DNA from: Palsa-504 sp963847965
GTDB lineage: Bacteria; Actinomycetota; Actinomycetes; Streptosporangiales; Streptosporangiaceae
Reading direction: 5' to 3'
Assembly (NCBI GenBank): GCA_963847965.1
Contig: CAWKCG010000012.1
Location: 186,001-250,000, forward strand
DNA: 64,000 nt
Part shown: positions 32,232 to 40,773 of the stretch, in pieces
Layout of the letters: each line of letters opens with the position of its first letter
Numbering within the stretch: the first letter of the stretch is position 1
The notes under the pieces: generated by a model
Databases searched by the model: none
Told to the model about the DNA's origin: nothing
What the model saw: only the letters and a program-made list of their open reading frames with translations
Made by a program: the position numbers and the translations under genes

Positions 32232-33047
32232 GCCGTCGGCTTGGCAGGCGGTGAATTCGTGCAGGACGTGGACGGGGCCCTCGCCGGCGCCTAGGGCCGC
32301 TAGGCCGTGGGCGACCGCCTGCCCGGCCAGGAGCGAGGCCTGCCTGGCGGCCTCGGGCAGGGGCAGGCCTGCGGCCAGGCCGGCGGCGAGGACGGCCGAG
32401 TGGGTGCACCCGGCGCCGTGCGTGGCGGCGACGCGATGGCGGGCGACCGGGATGCGCACGTGGTGCGAGCCGTCGAAGAGGTGATCGACGTGCTCGGCGC
32501 CGTGGCCCCCGGTGACCAGGGCCGCCCGCGCGCCCATCGCGACCAGGCGCTCGGCGAGGACCGCGCGGTCCTCGGTGGCCAGCTTCGTCAGCGCCTGGGC
32601 TTCGGGCAGGTTGGGCGTCACGACCGTGGCCAGCGGGAACAGCCGCGAGACGAGGGTCCCGACCGCGTCGGGCAGGAGCAGAGTGCTGCCCGAGCTGGCC
32701 ACCATGACGGGATCAACGACCAGGGGCAGGTTCCGCGGCTCGAGCGCGCCGGCGACCGCGTCGATGAGCGGGGCGGAGAACAGCATGCCGGTCTTCGCGG
32801 CGTCGGCGCCGATGTCGTCGAGGACGGCGTCGATCTGGGCCCGCACGAACTCCGGGGGCAGCTCGTGGATGGCGGTGACGCCCACGGTGTTCTGCGCGGT
32901 GAGCGCGACGATGGCCGACATGCCGTGCGCGCCGCAGCGGGCGAACGCCTTGAGGTCGGCCTGGATGCCCGCCCCGCCACCGGAATCGGAGGAGGCGATC
33001 GTCAGCACCCGCGGAACCCCGGGGCCAGCACGGCCAGCACTGCTCAT
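32205..33047 (-). CDS. thiD: Hydroxymethylpyrimidine / HMP-phosphate kinase
   Basis: 280 residues from ATG 33047, overlapping thiG's stop by four bases. Ribokinase-like: VLTIASSDSGGGAGIQADLK, FARCGAHGMSAIVALTAQNT, VDPVMVASSGSTLL and the catalytic loop RVAATHGAGCTHSAVLAAGL with the anion-hole GAGC. It phosphorylates HMP and HMP-P to the pyrophosphate for thiamine assembly. Last gene of the thiO-thiS-thiG-thiD operon. Confidence 0.94.
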   Translation of the reverse strand: MSSAGRAGPGVPRVLTIASSDSGGGAGIQADLKAFARCGAHGMSAIVALTAQNTVGVTAIHELPPEFVRAQIDAVLDDIGADAAKTGMLFSAPLIDAVAGALEPRNLPLVVDPVMVASSGSTLLLPDAVGTLVSRLFPLATVVTPNLPEAQALTKLATEDRAVLAERLVAMGARAALVTGGHGAEHVDHLFDGSHHVRIPVARHRVAATHGAGCTHSAVLAAGLAAGLPLPEAARQASLLAGQAVAHGLAALGAGEGPVHVLHEFTACQADGPATRPRAG

Positions 33048-33868
33048 GCCGGGAGTTCCGGCAGGCCGGCCACCGGGCTCGAGGCCTGGGCGTGCCACCG
33101 GCGGGGAATGCGGCCCGCGGTCCTGGCCGCGTATCCCGCGGCTACCGCCAGCCGCATCGCGGCGGCCATCCGCGCGGGGTCGGCCGCGCGGGTGATGGCT
33201 GAGGCGATAAGGACCGCGTCGCAGCCCAGCTCCATAGCGAAGGCGGCGTCGCTGGCGGTCCCGATCCCGGCGTCGAGGATGACCGGGACGCCGGCCTGCT
33301 CGATGATCATCGCAATGTTGTGCGGGTTGCGGACGCCGAGGCCGGAGCCGATCGGGGCGCCGAGCGGCATGACCGCCGCGCAGCCCGCGCGCTCGAGGTG
33401 CCGGGCGAGGACCGGGTCGTCGTTGGTGTAAGGGAGCACGATGAACCCGTCGGCGACCAGCAGCCGGGCCGCGTCGAGCAGCTCCACCGGGTCGGGCAGC
33501 AGCGTGTGGTCGTCGGCTACGACCTCCAGCTTGACCCAGTCGGTGCCCAGCGCCTCCCGGCCGAGCCTGGCTACCAGAAGCGCCTCGCTCGCGGTGTGGC
33601 AGCCCGCTGTGTTCGGCACGATGTACACGCCCGAGCTCCGCAGGGTGCCGATCAGCGAGCCTTCTCCGTCGCCGGCGGGCGTGACCCTGCGCATGGCCAC
33701 GGTGGCCAGCGCGGTGCCCGAGGCGTCGAGCACGCGCCTCAGCACCTCCAGGCTCTGCACTCCCCCGGTCCCGACGATGAGCCTGGAACTCAGCTCGCGC
33801 CCGGCCAGCATCCACGAGGCAGCCTCCGGGGCCACCGCCGCCGGGCTCAGCACTTCCGTATCGCTCAT
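33044..33868 (-). CDS. thiG: Thiazole synthase
   Basis: 274 residues from ATG 33868, ribosome site AGAGGA. SRLIVGTGGVQSLEVLRRVL, SGVYIVPNTAGCHTASEALL, DWVKLEVVADDHTLLPDPVE, MPLGAPIGSGLGVRNP and VILDAGIGTASDAAFAMELG define ThiG. The Lys in VKLEV forms the imine with DXP. It builds the thiazole ring from DXP, ThiS thiocarboxylate and dehydroglycine made by ThiO. The gene sits between thiS and thiD. Confidence 0.95.
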   Translation of the reverse strand: MSDTEVLSPAAVAPEAASWMLAGRELSSRLIVGTGGVQSLEVLRRVLDASGTALATVAMRRVTPAGDGEGSLIGTLRSSGVYIVPNTAGCHTASEALLVARLGREALGTDWVKLEVVADDHTLLPDPVELLDAARLLVADGFIVLPYTNDDPVLARHLERAGCAAVMPLGAPIGSGLGVRNPHNIAMIIEQAGVPVILDAGIGTASDAAFAMELGCDAVLIASAITRAADPARMAAAMRLAVAAGYAARTAGRIPRRWHAQASSPVAGLPELPA

Positions 33869-33879
33869 GTCATCCTCTC

Positions 33880-34086
33880 TCATCCTCCCTGGACCGCCGT
33901 GACGACCTCGACCTGGTCGCCGGGCCGAAGCAGCGTGCCGGCCCACGAGCCGCGCGGCACGACGTCGCCGTTGACGGCGGCCGCGACGCCGGTACCGAGA
34001 GCCGTCAGCTCGGCCACGGCCTGCGCCACGGTGGTCCCTTCTGGCATCTCTCGCGGCTCTCCGTTGAGCTTCACCTGCAACGTCAC
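33880..34086 (-). CDS. thiS: Sulfur carrier protein ThiS
   Basis: 68 residues from GTG 34086, with GAGGGA upstream; it overlaps thiO's stop by four bases. The beta-grasp sequence VKLNGEPREMPEGTTVAQAV ends in LLRPGDQVEVVTAVQGG. The terminal Gly-Gly is adenylated and thiocarboxylated to donate sulfur to ThiG. No thiF gene is in the window, so the activating enzyme is elsewhere. Useful as an internal comparison for the Gly-Gly protein at 2810-3199. Confidence 0.95.
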   Translation of the reverse strand: MTLQVKLNGEPREMPEGTTVAQAVAELTALGTGVAAAVNGDVVPRGSWAGTLLRPGDQVEVVTAVQGG

Positions 34087-35234
34087 CGGGATCCCTCCCC
34101 TCCGGTGAACCGCCCGGGGGTGAACGGCGCCCATTCCGGGGCAGGCGGTTGACCGGTGAGCAGGGCCGCGGCGGCGTCCGCGGTCACCGGTGACATCAGG
34201 ATCCCGTTGCGGTAGTGCCCGGTGGCCACGAGCAGCCCGTCCGGGCCGGACCAGCCGAGGATCGGGCCGTTGTCCGGGGTACCCGGGCGCAGGCCCGCGC
34301 AGGTCTCGGCCAGGATCAGCTCGCTGGTCACGGGGAGGACGCTCATCGCGTCGTGCAGCAGGTCATGGACGGCGCCCGCGGTCACCGTCTGGTCCGGGCC
34401 GCGCTCTTCCTGGGTGGCGCCCACGATCAGCTCGCCGTCGGCGCGGGGCACCAGGTAGACATCGACGCCGCGGACGATGGCTCGGACCGAGTGGGTCAGG
34501 ACGGGCGGCAGGCCCGCGGGGTGGCGCAGGCGCAGCAGCTGCCCCTTCACGGGACGGACCGCGGCGCGAACGGTTTCAGGCAGTCCCGCGATCAAGCCGG
34601 TCCAGTACCCGGCGGCCACGACCACCACACCCGAATCGACGTCCCCGCCGTCGGCAAGCCGTACGCCCACCGCCCGCCCGTCGCGGGTGCGTACCTCGAG
34701 CACGCGGTCCCGGATGGTCCGCACCTTCACCATCCGCACCGCCTCGCGCAGCGCGGCGGCGTACCGCCGGTTGTCGACCGACCAGTCGCCGGGGAACAGC
34801 ACGCCGGCGCGCACGTCCGGGGCGAGGAACGGCTCCAGCTGGCGGCAGGTGCGAGCATCCAGTTCCCGGGCCTCCAGCCCGGCCGACCGGCGGAAGACGG
34901 TCAGCCGCGCCAGCGCCGCCTGGTCGCCCGGGTCGTACGCGATGGCCAGCGTGCCCTCGCGGCGCAGCCCGATCTGGTGGCCCGTCAGCGCCTCGAGCTC
35001 GCCCGCGAAGGACCCGAACCGCCCGACCGCGAGCAGGTTGAGCCGCAGGAGTGCCCCCTCGCCGAACAGGCTCTCGGAGACCGGCGCCAGCATCCCGGCG
35101 GCCACCAGGGAGGCTCCGTCGCCCTGGTCCGGATCGGCCAGGACGACATCGAGCCCGGCGGCGGCCGCCCGCCAGGCGATCGCGGTCCCGATGACGCCGC
35201 CGCCCGCGACGATCACATCTGCGGTCTCGGCCAA
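34083..35234 (-). CDS. thiO: Glycine oxidase
   Basis: 383 residues. FAD-binding start DVIVAGGGVIGTAIAWRAAA; SLVAAGMLAPVSESLFGEGA; later GQLLRLRHPAGLPPVLTHSV and the C-terminal RPGTPDNGPILGWSGPDGLL with GHYRNGILMSPVTADAAAAL. It oxidises glycine to iminoacetate for ThiG, in the aerobic route used here instead of ThiH. First gene after the TPP riboswitch. Confidence 0.94.
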   Translation of the reverse strand: MAETADVIVAGGGVIGTAIAWRAAAAGLDVVLADPDQGDGASLVAAGMLAPVSESLFGEGALLRLNLLAVGRFGSFAGELEALTGHQIGLRREGTLAIAYDPGDQAALARLTVFRRSAGLEARELDARTCRQLEPFLAPDVRAGVLFPGDWSVDNRRYAAALREAVRMVKVRTIRDRVLEVRTRDGRAVGVRLADGGDVDSGVVVVAAGYWTGLIAGLPETVRAAVRPVKGQLLRLRHPAGLPPVLTHSVRAIVRGVDVYLVPRADGELIVGATQEERGPDQTVTAGAVHDLLHDAMSVLPVTSELILAETCAGLRPGTPDNGPILGWSGPDGLLVATGHYRNGILMSPVTADAAAALLTGQPPAPEWAPFTPGRFTGGEGSR

Positions 35235-35240
35235 AGAGCA

Positions 35241-35323
35241 CTCCCTTCGCCGGCATTACCCGGATCAGGTGCGACGGTCGGAGGCGCCTGGCCTCCCTCT
35301 CAGCCCGTTTGGGCTCCCGTGGT
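35241..35323 (-). ncRNA. TPP riboswitch (THI element) upstream of thiO
   Basis: On the minus strand: ACGGGAGCCC..GGGCTGAGAGGG, a variable stem, then GACCGTCGCACCTGATCCGG and GTAATGCCGGCGAAGGGAG. CTGAGA and CCTGATC..GTAATGCCGGCG are the invariant TPP-binding cores. It ends 7 bp before the thiO start codon; the conserved GGGAG at its 3' end acts as ribosome site, so control is probably at translation initiation. It governs thiO-thiS-thiG-thiD. Confidence 0.95.
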
Positions 35324-35350
35324 CAGTTGTTAGCCTATATCACCCGTGAG

Positions 35351-35492
35351 GGTGCTTCCGGGCAGGTGGTGGGGATGGGAGGCCGCTCCCGGGCAGGTGG
35401 TGGGACAGGAGCCGCACCTGGGCAGGACCGGAAGCCGCTCCCGGGCGGGTAATGGAGGTGGCAAGCCGTTTCCGGACAGGTGATTGGATGGC
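35351..35492. repeat. Five imperfect ~30-bp direct repeats upstream of thiE
   Basis: Units start at 35351, 35381, 35411, 35434 and 35465, each like GCCGCTCCCGGGCAGGTGGTGGGACAGGA with changes and one shorter unit of 23 bp. They fill the whole interval between the TPP riboswitch and thiE, so they form its 5' leader or promoter DNA. Confidence 0.75.
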
Positions 35493-35495
35493 GGG

Positions 35496-36194
35496 ATGAC
35501 ACGCGACCTGCGGGAGCGGCTGGGCGACGCGCGGCTCTATCTGTGTACCGACGCCCGGCGCGCGCAGGGTGACCTGGGCCAGTTCCTCGACGCCGTACTG
35601 GGCGCCGGGGTGGACATCGTGCAGCTCAGGGAGAAGGGCCTGGAGGCGCGCGAGGAACTCGGGCTGCTCGAGGTGTTCGCCGACGCGTGCCGGCGGCATG
35701 GCCGGCTGCTGGCGGTGAACGACCGGGCGGACGTGGCGCTCGCGTCCGGCGCCGACGTGCTCCACCTGGGCCAGGACGACCTGCCGGTCCCCGTGGCGCG
35801 GGAGATTCTCGGCGCCGGGCCGCTGATCGGGCGGAGCAGTCACAGCCCCGCCCAGGCCGACGCGGCGGCCGGCGAGCCGGGCGTCGACTACTTCTGCGCC
35901 GGGCCGGTCTGGGCCACGCCGACCAAGCCAGGCCGCCCGTCCACCGGTACCGGCCTGCTGGCCCACGTGGCGCGGGCCGAGCCCGCGCGGCCCTGGTTCG
36001 CGATCGGCGGGATCAGCCTGGCGCGGCTCGACGAGGTGCTCGCCGCCGGCGCGACCCGCGTGGTGGTGGTCCGCGCCATCACCGAGGCCGACGATCCCGC
36101 TGCCGCCGCCCGCTCCTTCGCGCGACGCCTGGCCGCCGGCTCCCGAAGGAGAGGTGCGCGCGGAGGGTATGAGGAGCGGGCAGTCCCCCCGTGA
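35496..36194 (+). CDS. thiE: Thiamine phosphate synthase
   Basis: 232 residues from ATG 35496; a TTG at 35484 would add four residues. RLYLCTDARRAQGDLGQFLD, VDIVQLREKGLEAREELGLL, RLLAVNDRADVALASGADVL, HLGQDDLPVPVAREILG and FAIGGISLARLDEVLAAGAT match ThiE. It couples HMP-PP to thiazole phosphate. The last ~7 residues (EERAVPP) and the stop lie in a dispersed G-rich repeat. It is divergent from the other thi genes and has no riboswitch of its own. Confidence 0.93.
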   Translation: MTRDLRERLGDARLYLCTDARRAQGDLGQFLDAVLGAGVDIVQLREKGLEAREELGLLEVFADACRRHGRLLAVNDRADVALASGADVLHLGQDDLPVPVAREILGAGPLIGRSSHSPAQADAAAGEPGVDYFCAGPVWATPTKPGRPSTGTGLLAHVARAEPARPWFAIGGISLARLDEVLAAGATRVVVVRAITEADDPAAAARSFARRLAAGSRRRGARGGYEERAVPP

Positions 36195-36273
36195 GGGGGG
36201 CCGAGGGGGTTTGGGGGGAAAGGCTTCCCCCCAAGCTCGGGGGGATCCGGGGGGTCGTCCCCCCGGGCCAGCA
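36176..36273 (+). repeat. Dispersed G-run repeat type 2, copy X (3' end of thiE)
   Basis: About 98 bp: GTCCCCCCGTGAGGGGGGCC, GGGGGTTTGGGGGG, GCTTCCCCCCAAGCTCGGGG and CCGGGGGGTCGTCCCCCCGG, ending GGGCCAGCACC. It makes at least three G/C-run hairpins. Copy Y within selB (61060-61159) is alignable from end to end. It provides the thiE stop codon. Confidence 0.85.
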
Positions 36274-36299
36274 CCGTCCTCCCCGACTAGCATCAAAAT

Positions 36300-39200
36300 A
36301 TGCGGATCGCTGGCGTTGAATCGACTGACCTGTTCGTAGGGACCGCGCAGCGCCCGCTGCAGGTCATCCGGGTCACGGTGGTCAATGACGGGCCCGGCAG
36401 CGCCACGGACACGGCGGCCGAGGTGCACGTGCAGGGGCCCGGGGTGAGGAACCACGGGCCGTTCGGCATCACGGGGATGAGCCAGGGAGAACAGGAGACC
36501 TTCGAGGTCCCGGTGGAATTCTCCGCTCCCTATCAGCCCGGGAGCACGCGGCGGGTCACGGTGGCGGTCGAGACCTCCTCGGGGCGCGCCGAGACCGAGG
36601 CTGACATCACCGCCGCCGAGCCTGGCTGGACGATGTGGATGGTCAGCCACTTCCACTACGACCCGGTGTGGTGGAACACGCAGGGCCAGTTCACCGAGGC
36701 GAAGCTCAGCCTGCCTGACGAGAACGGCAACCTGCCCGACATGAGGTCCGCCTTCGACCTGGTCGGCGCGCACCTGGACAAGGCCAGGAAGGACGGGGAC
36801 TACAAGTTCGTGCTGGCCGAGATCGACTACCTCAAGCCGTACTTCGACGCGTACCCGCAGGACAGGCAGGACCTGCGCCGGCTGATGGCCGAAGGCCGGG
36901 TGGAGATCGTCGGCGGGAACTACAACGAGCCGAGCACCACCCTGATCTGCGCCGAGGCCATCATCCGCAACGCGGTGACCGGGATCGGGTTCCAGCGGGA
37001 CGTCTTCGGCGGGGACCCGAAGGTCTCGTGGATGCTTGACGTCTTCGGGCATGACCCGGGGTATCCGGGCCTGATGGCGGCGGCGGGCCTGACCGCCTCG
37101 GCCTGGGCCAGGGGGCCGTTCCACCAGTGGGGCCCGCGCGGGGTCGAGGGCGGCATCGGGCGGATGCAGTTCAGGACCGAGTTCGAGTGGATTTCGCCGG
37201 ATGGCCAGGGGCTGCTCACGCACTACATGGCGCACCACTACGGCGCGGGCTGGCGGCTGAACTCGCTACCGGACCTGCAGGCCGCCGAACTGGAGGCCTA
37301 CGGGCAGTTCCGCGCGCTCGCTCAGGTCGCCGCCACCCGCAACGTCATGCTGCCGGTCGGCGTGGACCACGTCATCCCGGCCCGGTGGGTGACGGACATC
37401 CACCGGAGCTGGAACCAGCGGTACGTGTGGCCGCGGTTCACCACGGCCGTGCCCAGCGAGTTCTTCGCCGCCGTCCGCGCCGAGGCGGGCAGCGGGGACC
37501 GGACGGGCGCCTGGATCACGCCGCAGACCAGGGACATGAACCCGATCTACACCGGCAAGGACGTGTCCTGCATCGACACCAAGCAGGGGCAGCGGGCGAT
37601 CGAGACCGTCGTCCTTGAGGCCGAGCGGCTGGCGACGTTGGCCTGGCTGGCCGGGGCGCCGTTCCCGCACGCGGCGCTGGACAAGGCGTGGCGGATGCTG
37701 GCCTTCGGCGCGCACCACGACGGCATCACCGGGGTGGAATCCGACCAGGTGTACCTGGACCTGCTGGGCGGCTGGCGTGAGGCCTGGGAGCTCGGCTCGG
37801 CCGCGCGGCACGATGCCGTCTCCTACCTGGCCGGAGAGCAGGACGGTCCCGGCCTGACGGTCAGCGTGTTCAATGGGCTGGCCCGCCCGCGCGACGGGGT
37901 GGCGCGGGTCACGGTGCAGGTGCCCGACGACGGAACGCGGTGGCTGGAGGTCCTGGACGCCTCCGGGCAGCAGGTGCGATGCCTCGCCGAGGGGGTCCGG
38001 CGCCGGCCGGACTCCTCGCTCGCCGAGGTGACGCTCACGCTGGGAGTCCGCGGCGTGCCGGCGCTGGGGTTCCAGGCGTACCGGCTGGTTCCCGCGGACC
38101 CGGCAGGCGAGGCGGCCAGCGGATGGCGCGAGGACGCCTTCCCGGCGCCGAACACCATCGAGAACGGCATCTACCGGGTCACCGCGGATCCGGCGCGCGG
38201 CGGGACGGTCCGCGTCACCGACAAGCGCCTCCGCGCCGACCTGCTGACCGGACCGGGCAACGAGCTGGTCATCCAGGACGAGTACGCGCAGCACCCCAAG
38301 CACAACGAGGGACCCTGGCACCTGTCGCCGAAGGGGCCGGGGCTGGGATCGGCGTCGGTGCCGGCCCGGGTGCGGCAGGAACGGTGCCCGATCGGCGCGC
38401 GGCTGGTGGCGTCGTACACCCTCGGCGGGTTCGAGGTCACCCAGGAGAGCCTGCTGTGGGAAGACGCGGACCGGGTCGAGTTCCGCACCCACGTCGACGA
38501 GTTTGGCGGGCATGACCGGCTGCTCCGTGTCCGCTTCCCGGCCGACGTCCCCGGCGGGCTGCCGGTGTACCAGACCGCGACCGCGGTGATCGGCCGCTCG
38601 TTCGGCGTGACGGACGTGGACTCCAAGGATCACTGGTACACGCGGGACTGCGCCGCCCAGCAGTGGTTCGGCCTGAGCTCGGTGGCGCGGGTGCGCACCA
38701 GCGGTCCTGCCGGGCTGACGGAGGCGATCGGCGTCGCCGAGATCGTCTGCCCGGACGACCCGGACGGCATGCGCGAACAGGTACGTGACCTGGTGGCCGC
38801 GCTGGCGGCGGCCGGGGTGACCGCGACGACCAGCCAGGCCGACGGGCCCAGGTACGGCGCGAACGACGCCGACTCCAACCTGCCCGACGCCAGGATCGCG
38901 GTCGGCGGGCCCGACGCGAACACGTTCACCGCCGAGGTGCTGTCAGGTACCGGGCCCGGCTACGCGAAGGCGCTGGCGGCCAGGCTGTCCGCGCGGGCCG
39001 GCGGCGGGATGGCGCGGCTGTGGGTGCCGGGCGGGCGCAGCCGGGAGGACGCCTTCGGGCCGGATCCCGACCTGCGCGGGGCGACGGACCTGCCGGTGCT
39101 GATCGTGGCGGGCACCGGTCCCGGCGAGCTGGCCGCGGCGACCGCGGCCCTGGCCGAGGACCTGGCGGACGCCCTGATCGACGCCGGTGACCAGGTCGAA

Positions 39201-40696
39201 GGCGATGACGCGGCCGAACCGGCCGGGGCTGCGGTGTCCGTGCCGCTCGCGGACCGGTCGGTCGCGGTGCTGAACCGGGGCACGCCCGGCTGCGTGGTCA
39301 CGCCGGACGGCACGCTGCACGTGTCGCTGATGCGCTCCTGCAGCGCCTGGCCGTCCGGGATATGGATCGACGGCGACCGCCGCACCGCGCCGGACGGCAG
39401 CAGTTTCGCCTGGCAGCACTGGAGCCACACGTTCGAGTACGCGCTCACCTCGGGGGCGGGCGACTGGCGGGCCGCCGGATTCGCCGCCAGCGCCGAGGAC
39501 TACAACCACGACCTGATCGCGGTGGCGGCGGGCGGCGCGCCGGAGATGGCCGGAGCCGGCCTGCTGACGGTGGAACCGGCCACGGTCACGCTCAACGCGC
39601 TCAAGCCGCGCGGCAACCCGCTCGCCTCGGGCCGGACCCCGGCCGACGGCGCGGATGAGGTCACCATCCGCCTGCGGGAGACCAGCGGGCAGGCCACGAC
39701 CGCGCGGGTCCGGCTGGCCGACCCTGCCGCCGGGGTCACGCAGGCGTGGCTCACCGACCTGCTCGAGGAGTCGGACGGTGCGGCCCTGCCGGTCAGCGAT
39801 CCGGCTGACGGCAGCATCGGTGTCGACATGCCGGCTTTCGGTACGGTGACCCTGGTCGCGCGGACGCGTCCGCGCCAGGCGCCGGCAGGCCGCGGAACGG
39901 CGCCGTCCGCCGAACCGGTCGAGCCGATTCACGCGCGGTACTGGCTGCACGGGAAGGGGCCGGCGCGGCCGGGAACGTCCCGGTCGCGGCCCACTTCTCC
40001 CCCACCAGGGTCACCCTCACGGACCTGGGCGACACCGCGGCGCTCACGCTGACCGTCGGTTGCGGGGCCGAGCCGGCCGCCGGGACGGTGGAACTGGTCG
40101 TGCCCGACGGGCTCACCGTCACCGCCCCGCGGGACCTGCGCTACGAGCTGGCGCCCGGCGGGTACGCGGCCTGGGACCTGGCCGTTCGGGCCGAACCGGG
40201 TACCGCCGCAGGACGCTATTTCGTCGCGGCGCGGATCGGGGACGGGCTCGGCCACCTCCTGGAGGACACGGCCATGGTCGCGGTCGGCGAGCGCCGCTGG
40301 CCTGACCCGTCGCTGCCACCTGAAGATGCGCTCGAGCGGATGCAGTCCGACTACGCCGCGACCGCGGGCGAGGTGGAGGTGGCCTTGCTGACGCCCGAGG
40401 TGCGAGTGACCCCGGGCGGGCGGGGAGAGCTGCAGGTCAGCATCACCAGCGCCCTGGCGTCCGAGCTTCACGGCGAGGCGCAGCTGGTCTCGCCGTTCGG
40501 CACCTGGGACATGCTCGGCCCGCGGACGCAGGGGTTCAGCCTGACGCCGCAGGCATCCGCGGTGCTGCGCTTCGACGTCGCCGCGCCGCAGACCGCCCGG
40601 CCGGGGGCGCGGTGGTGGGCGCTGGTCAAAGTGATGTATTACGGGCGAGTTCGGTACACCGAGTCCATCCCGGTTTTCGTGGACGCCGAATACTGA
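36300..40696 (+). pseudogene. GH38-type alpha-mannosidase, frameshifted near its end
   Basis: From ATG 36300 a 1250-codon frame carries an N-terminal beta domain (1-105), the GH38 catalytic start VSHFHYDPVWWNTQGQF (His117, His119, Asp121 bind Zn), the nucleophile region SWMLDVFGHDPGYPG (Asp247) and FGAHHDGITGVESDQVY, followed by the mannosidase beta-sandwich. At about 39950-39963 (GGGAAGGGGCCGGCG) register is lost; the -1 frame continues GNVPVAAHFSPTRVTLTDLG to 40696 as NEW3-like domains. Joined length is ~1465 residues. There is no signal peptide, so it acts in the cytoplasm. The catalytic part is intact and could be functional even if the shift is real. No good ribosome site precedes the ATG. 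Confidence 0.82.
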
Positions 40697-40773
40697 CCCC
40701 TACGCTGCGGGCGAACAGGGTAGGTTTGGAGTCAGCTTGTTGCTCATTTCAACAGCGTGAACCCAGAGGAGCC

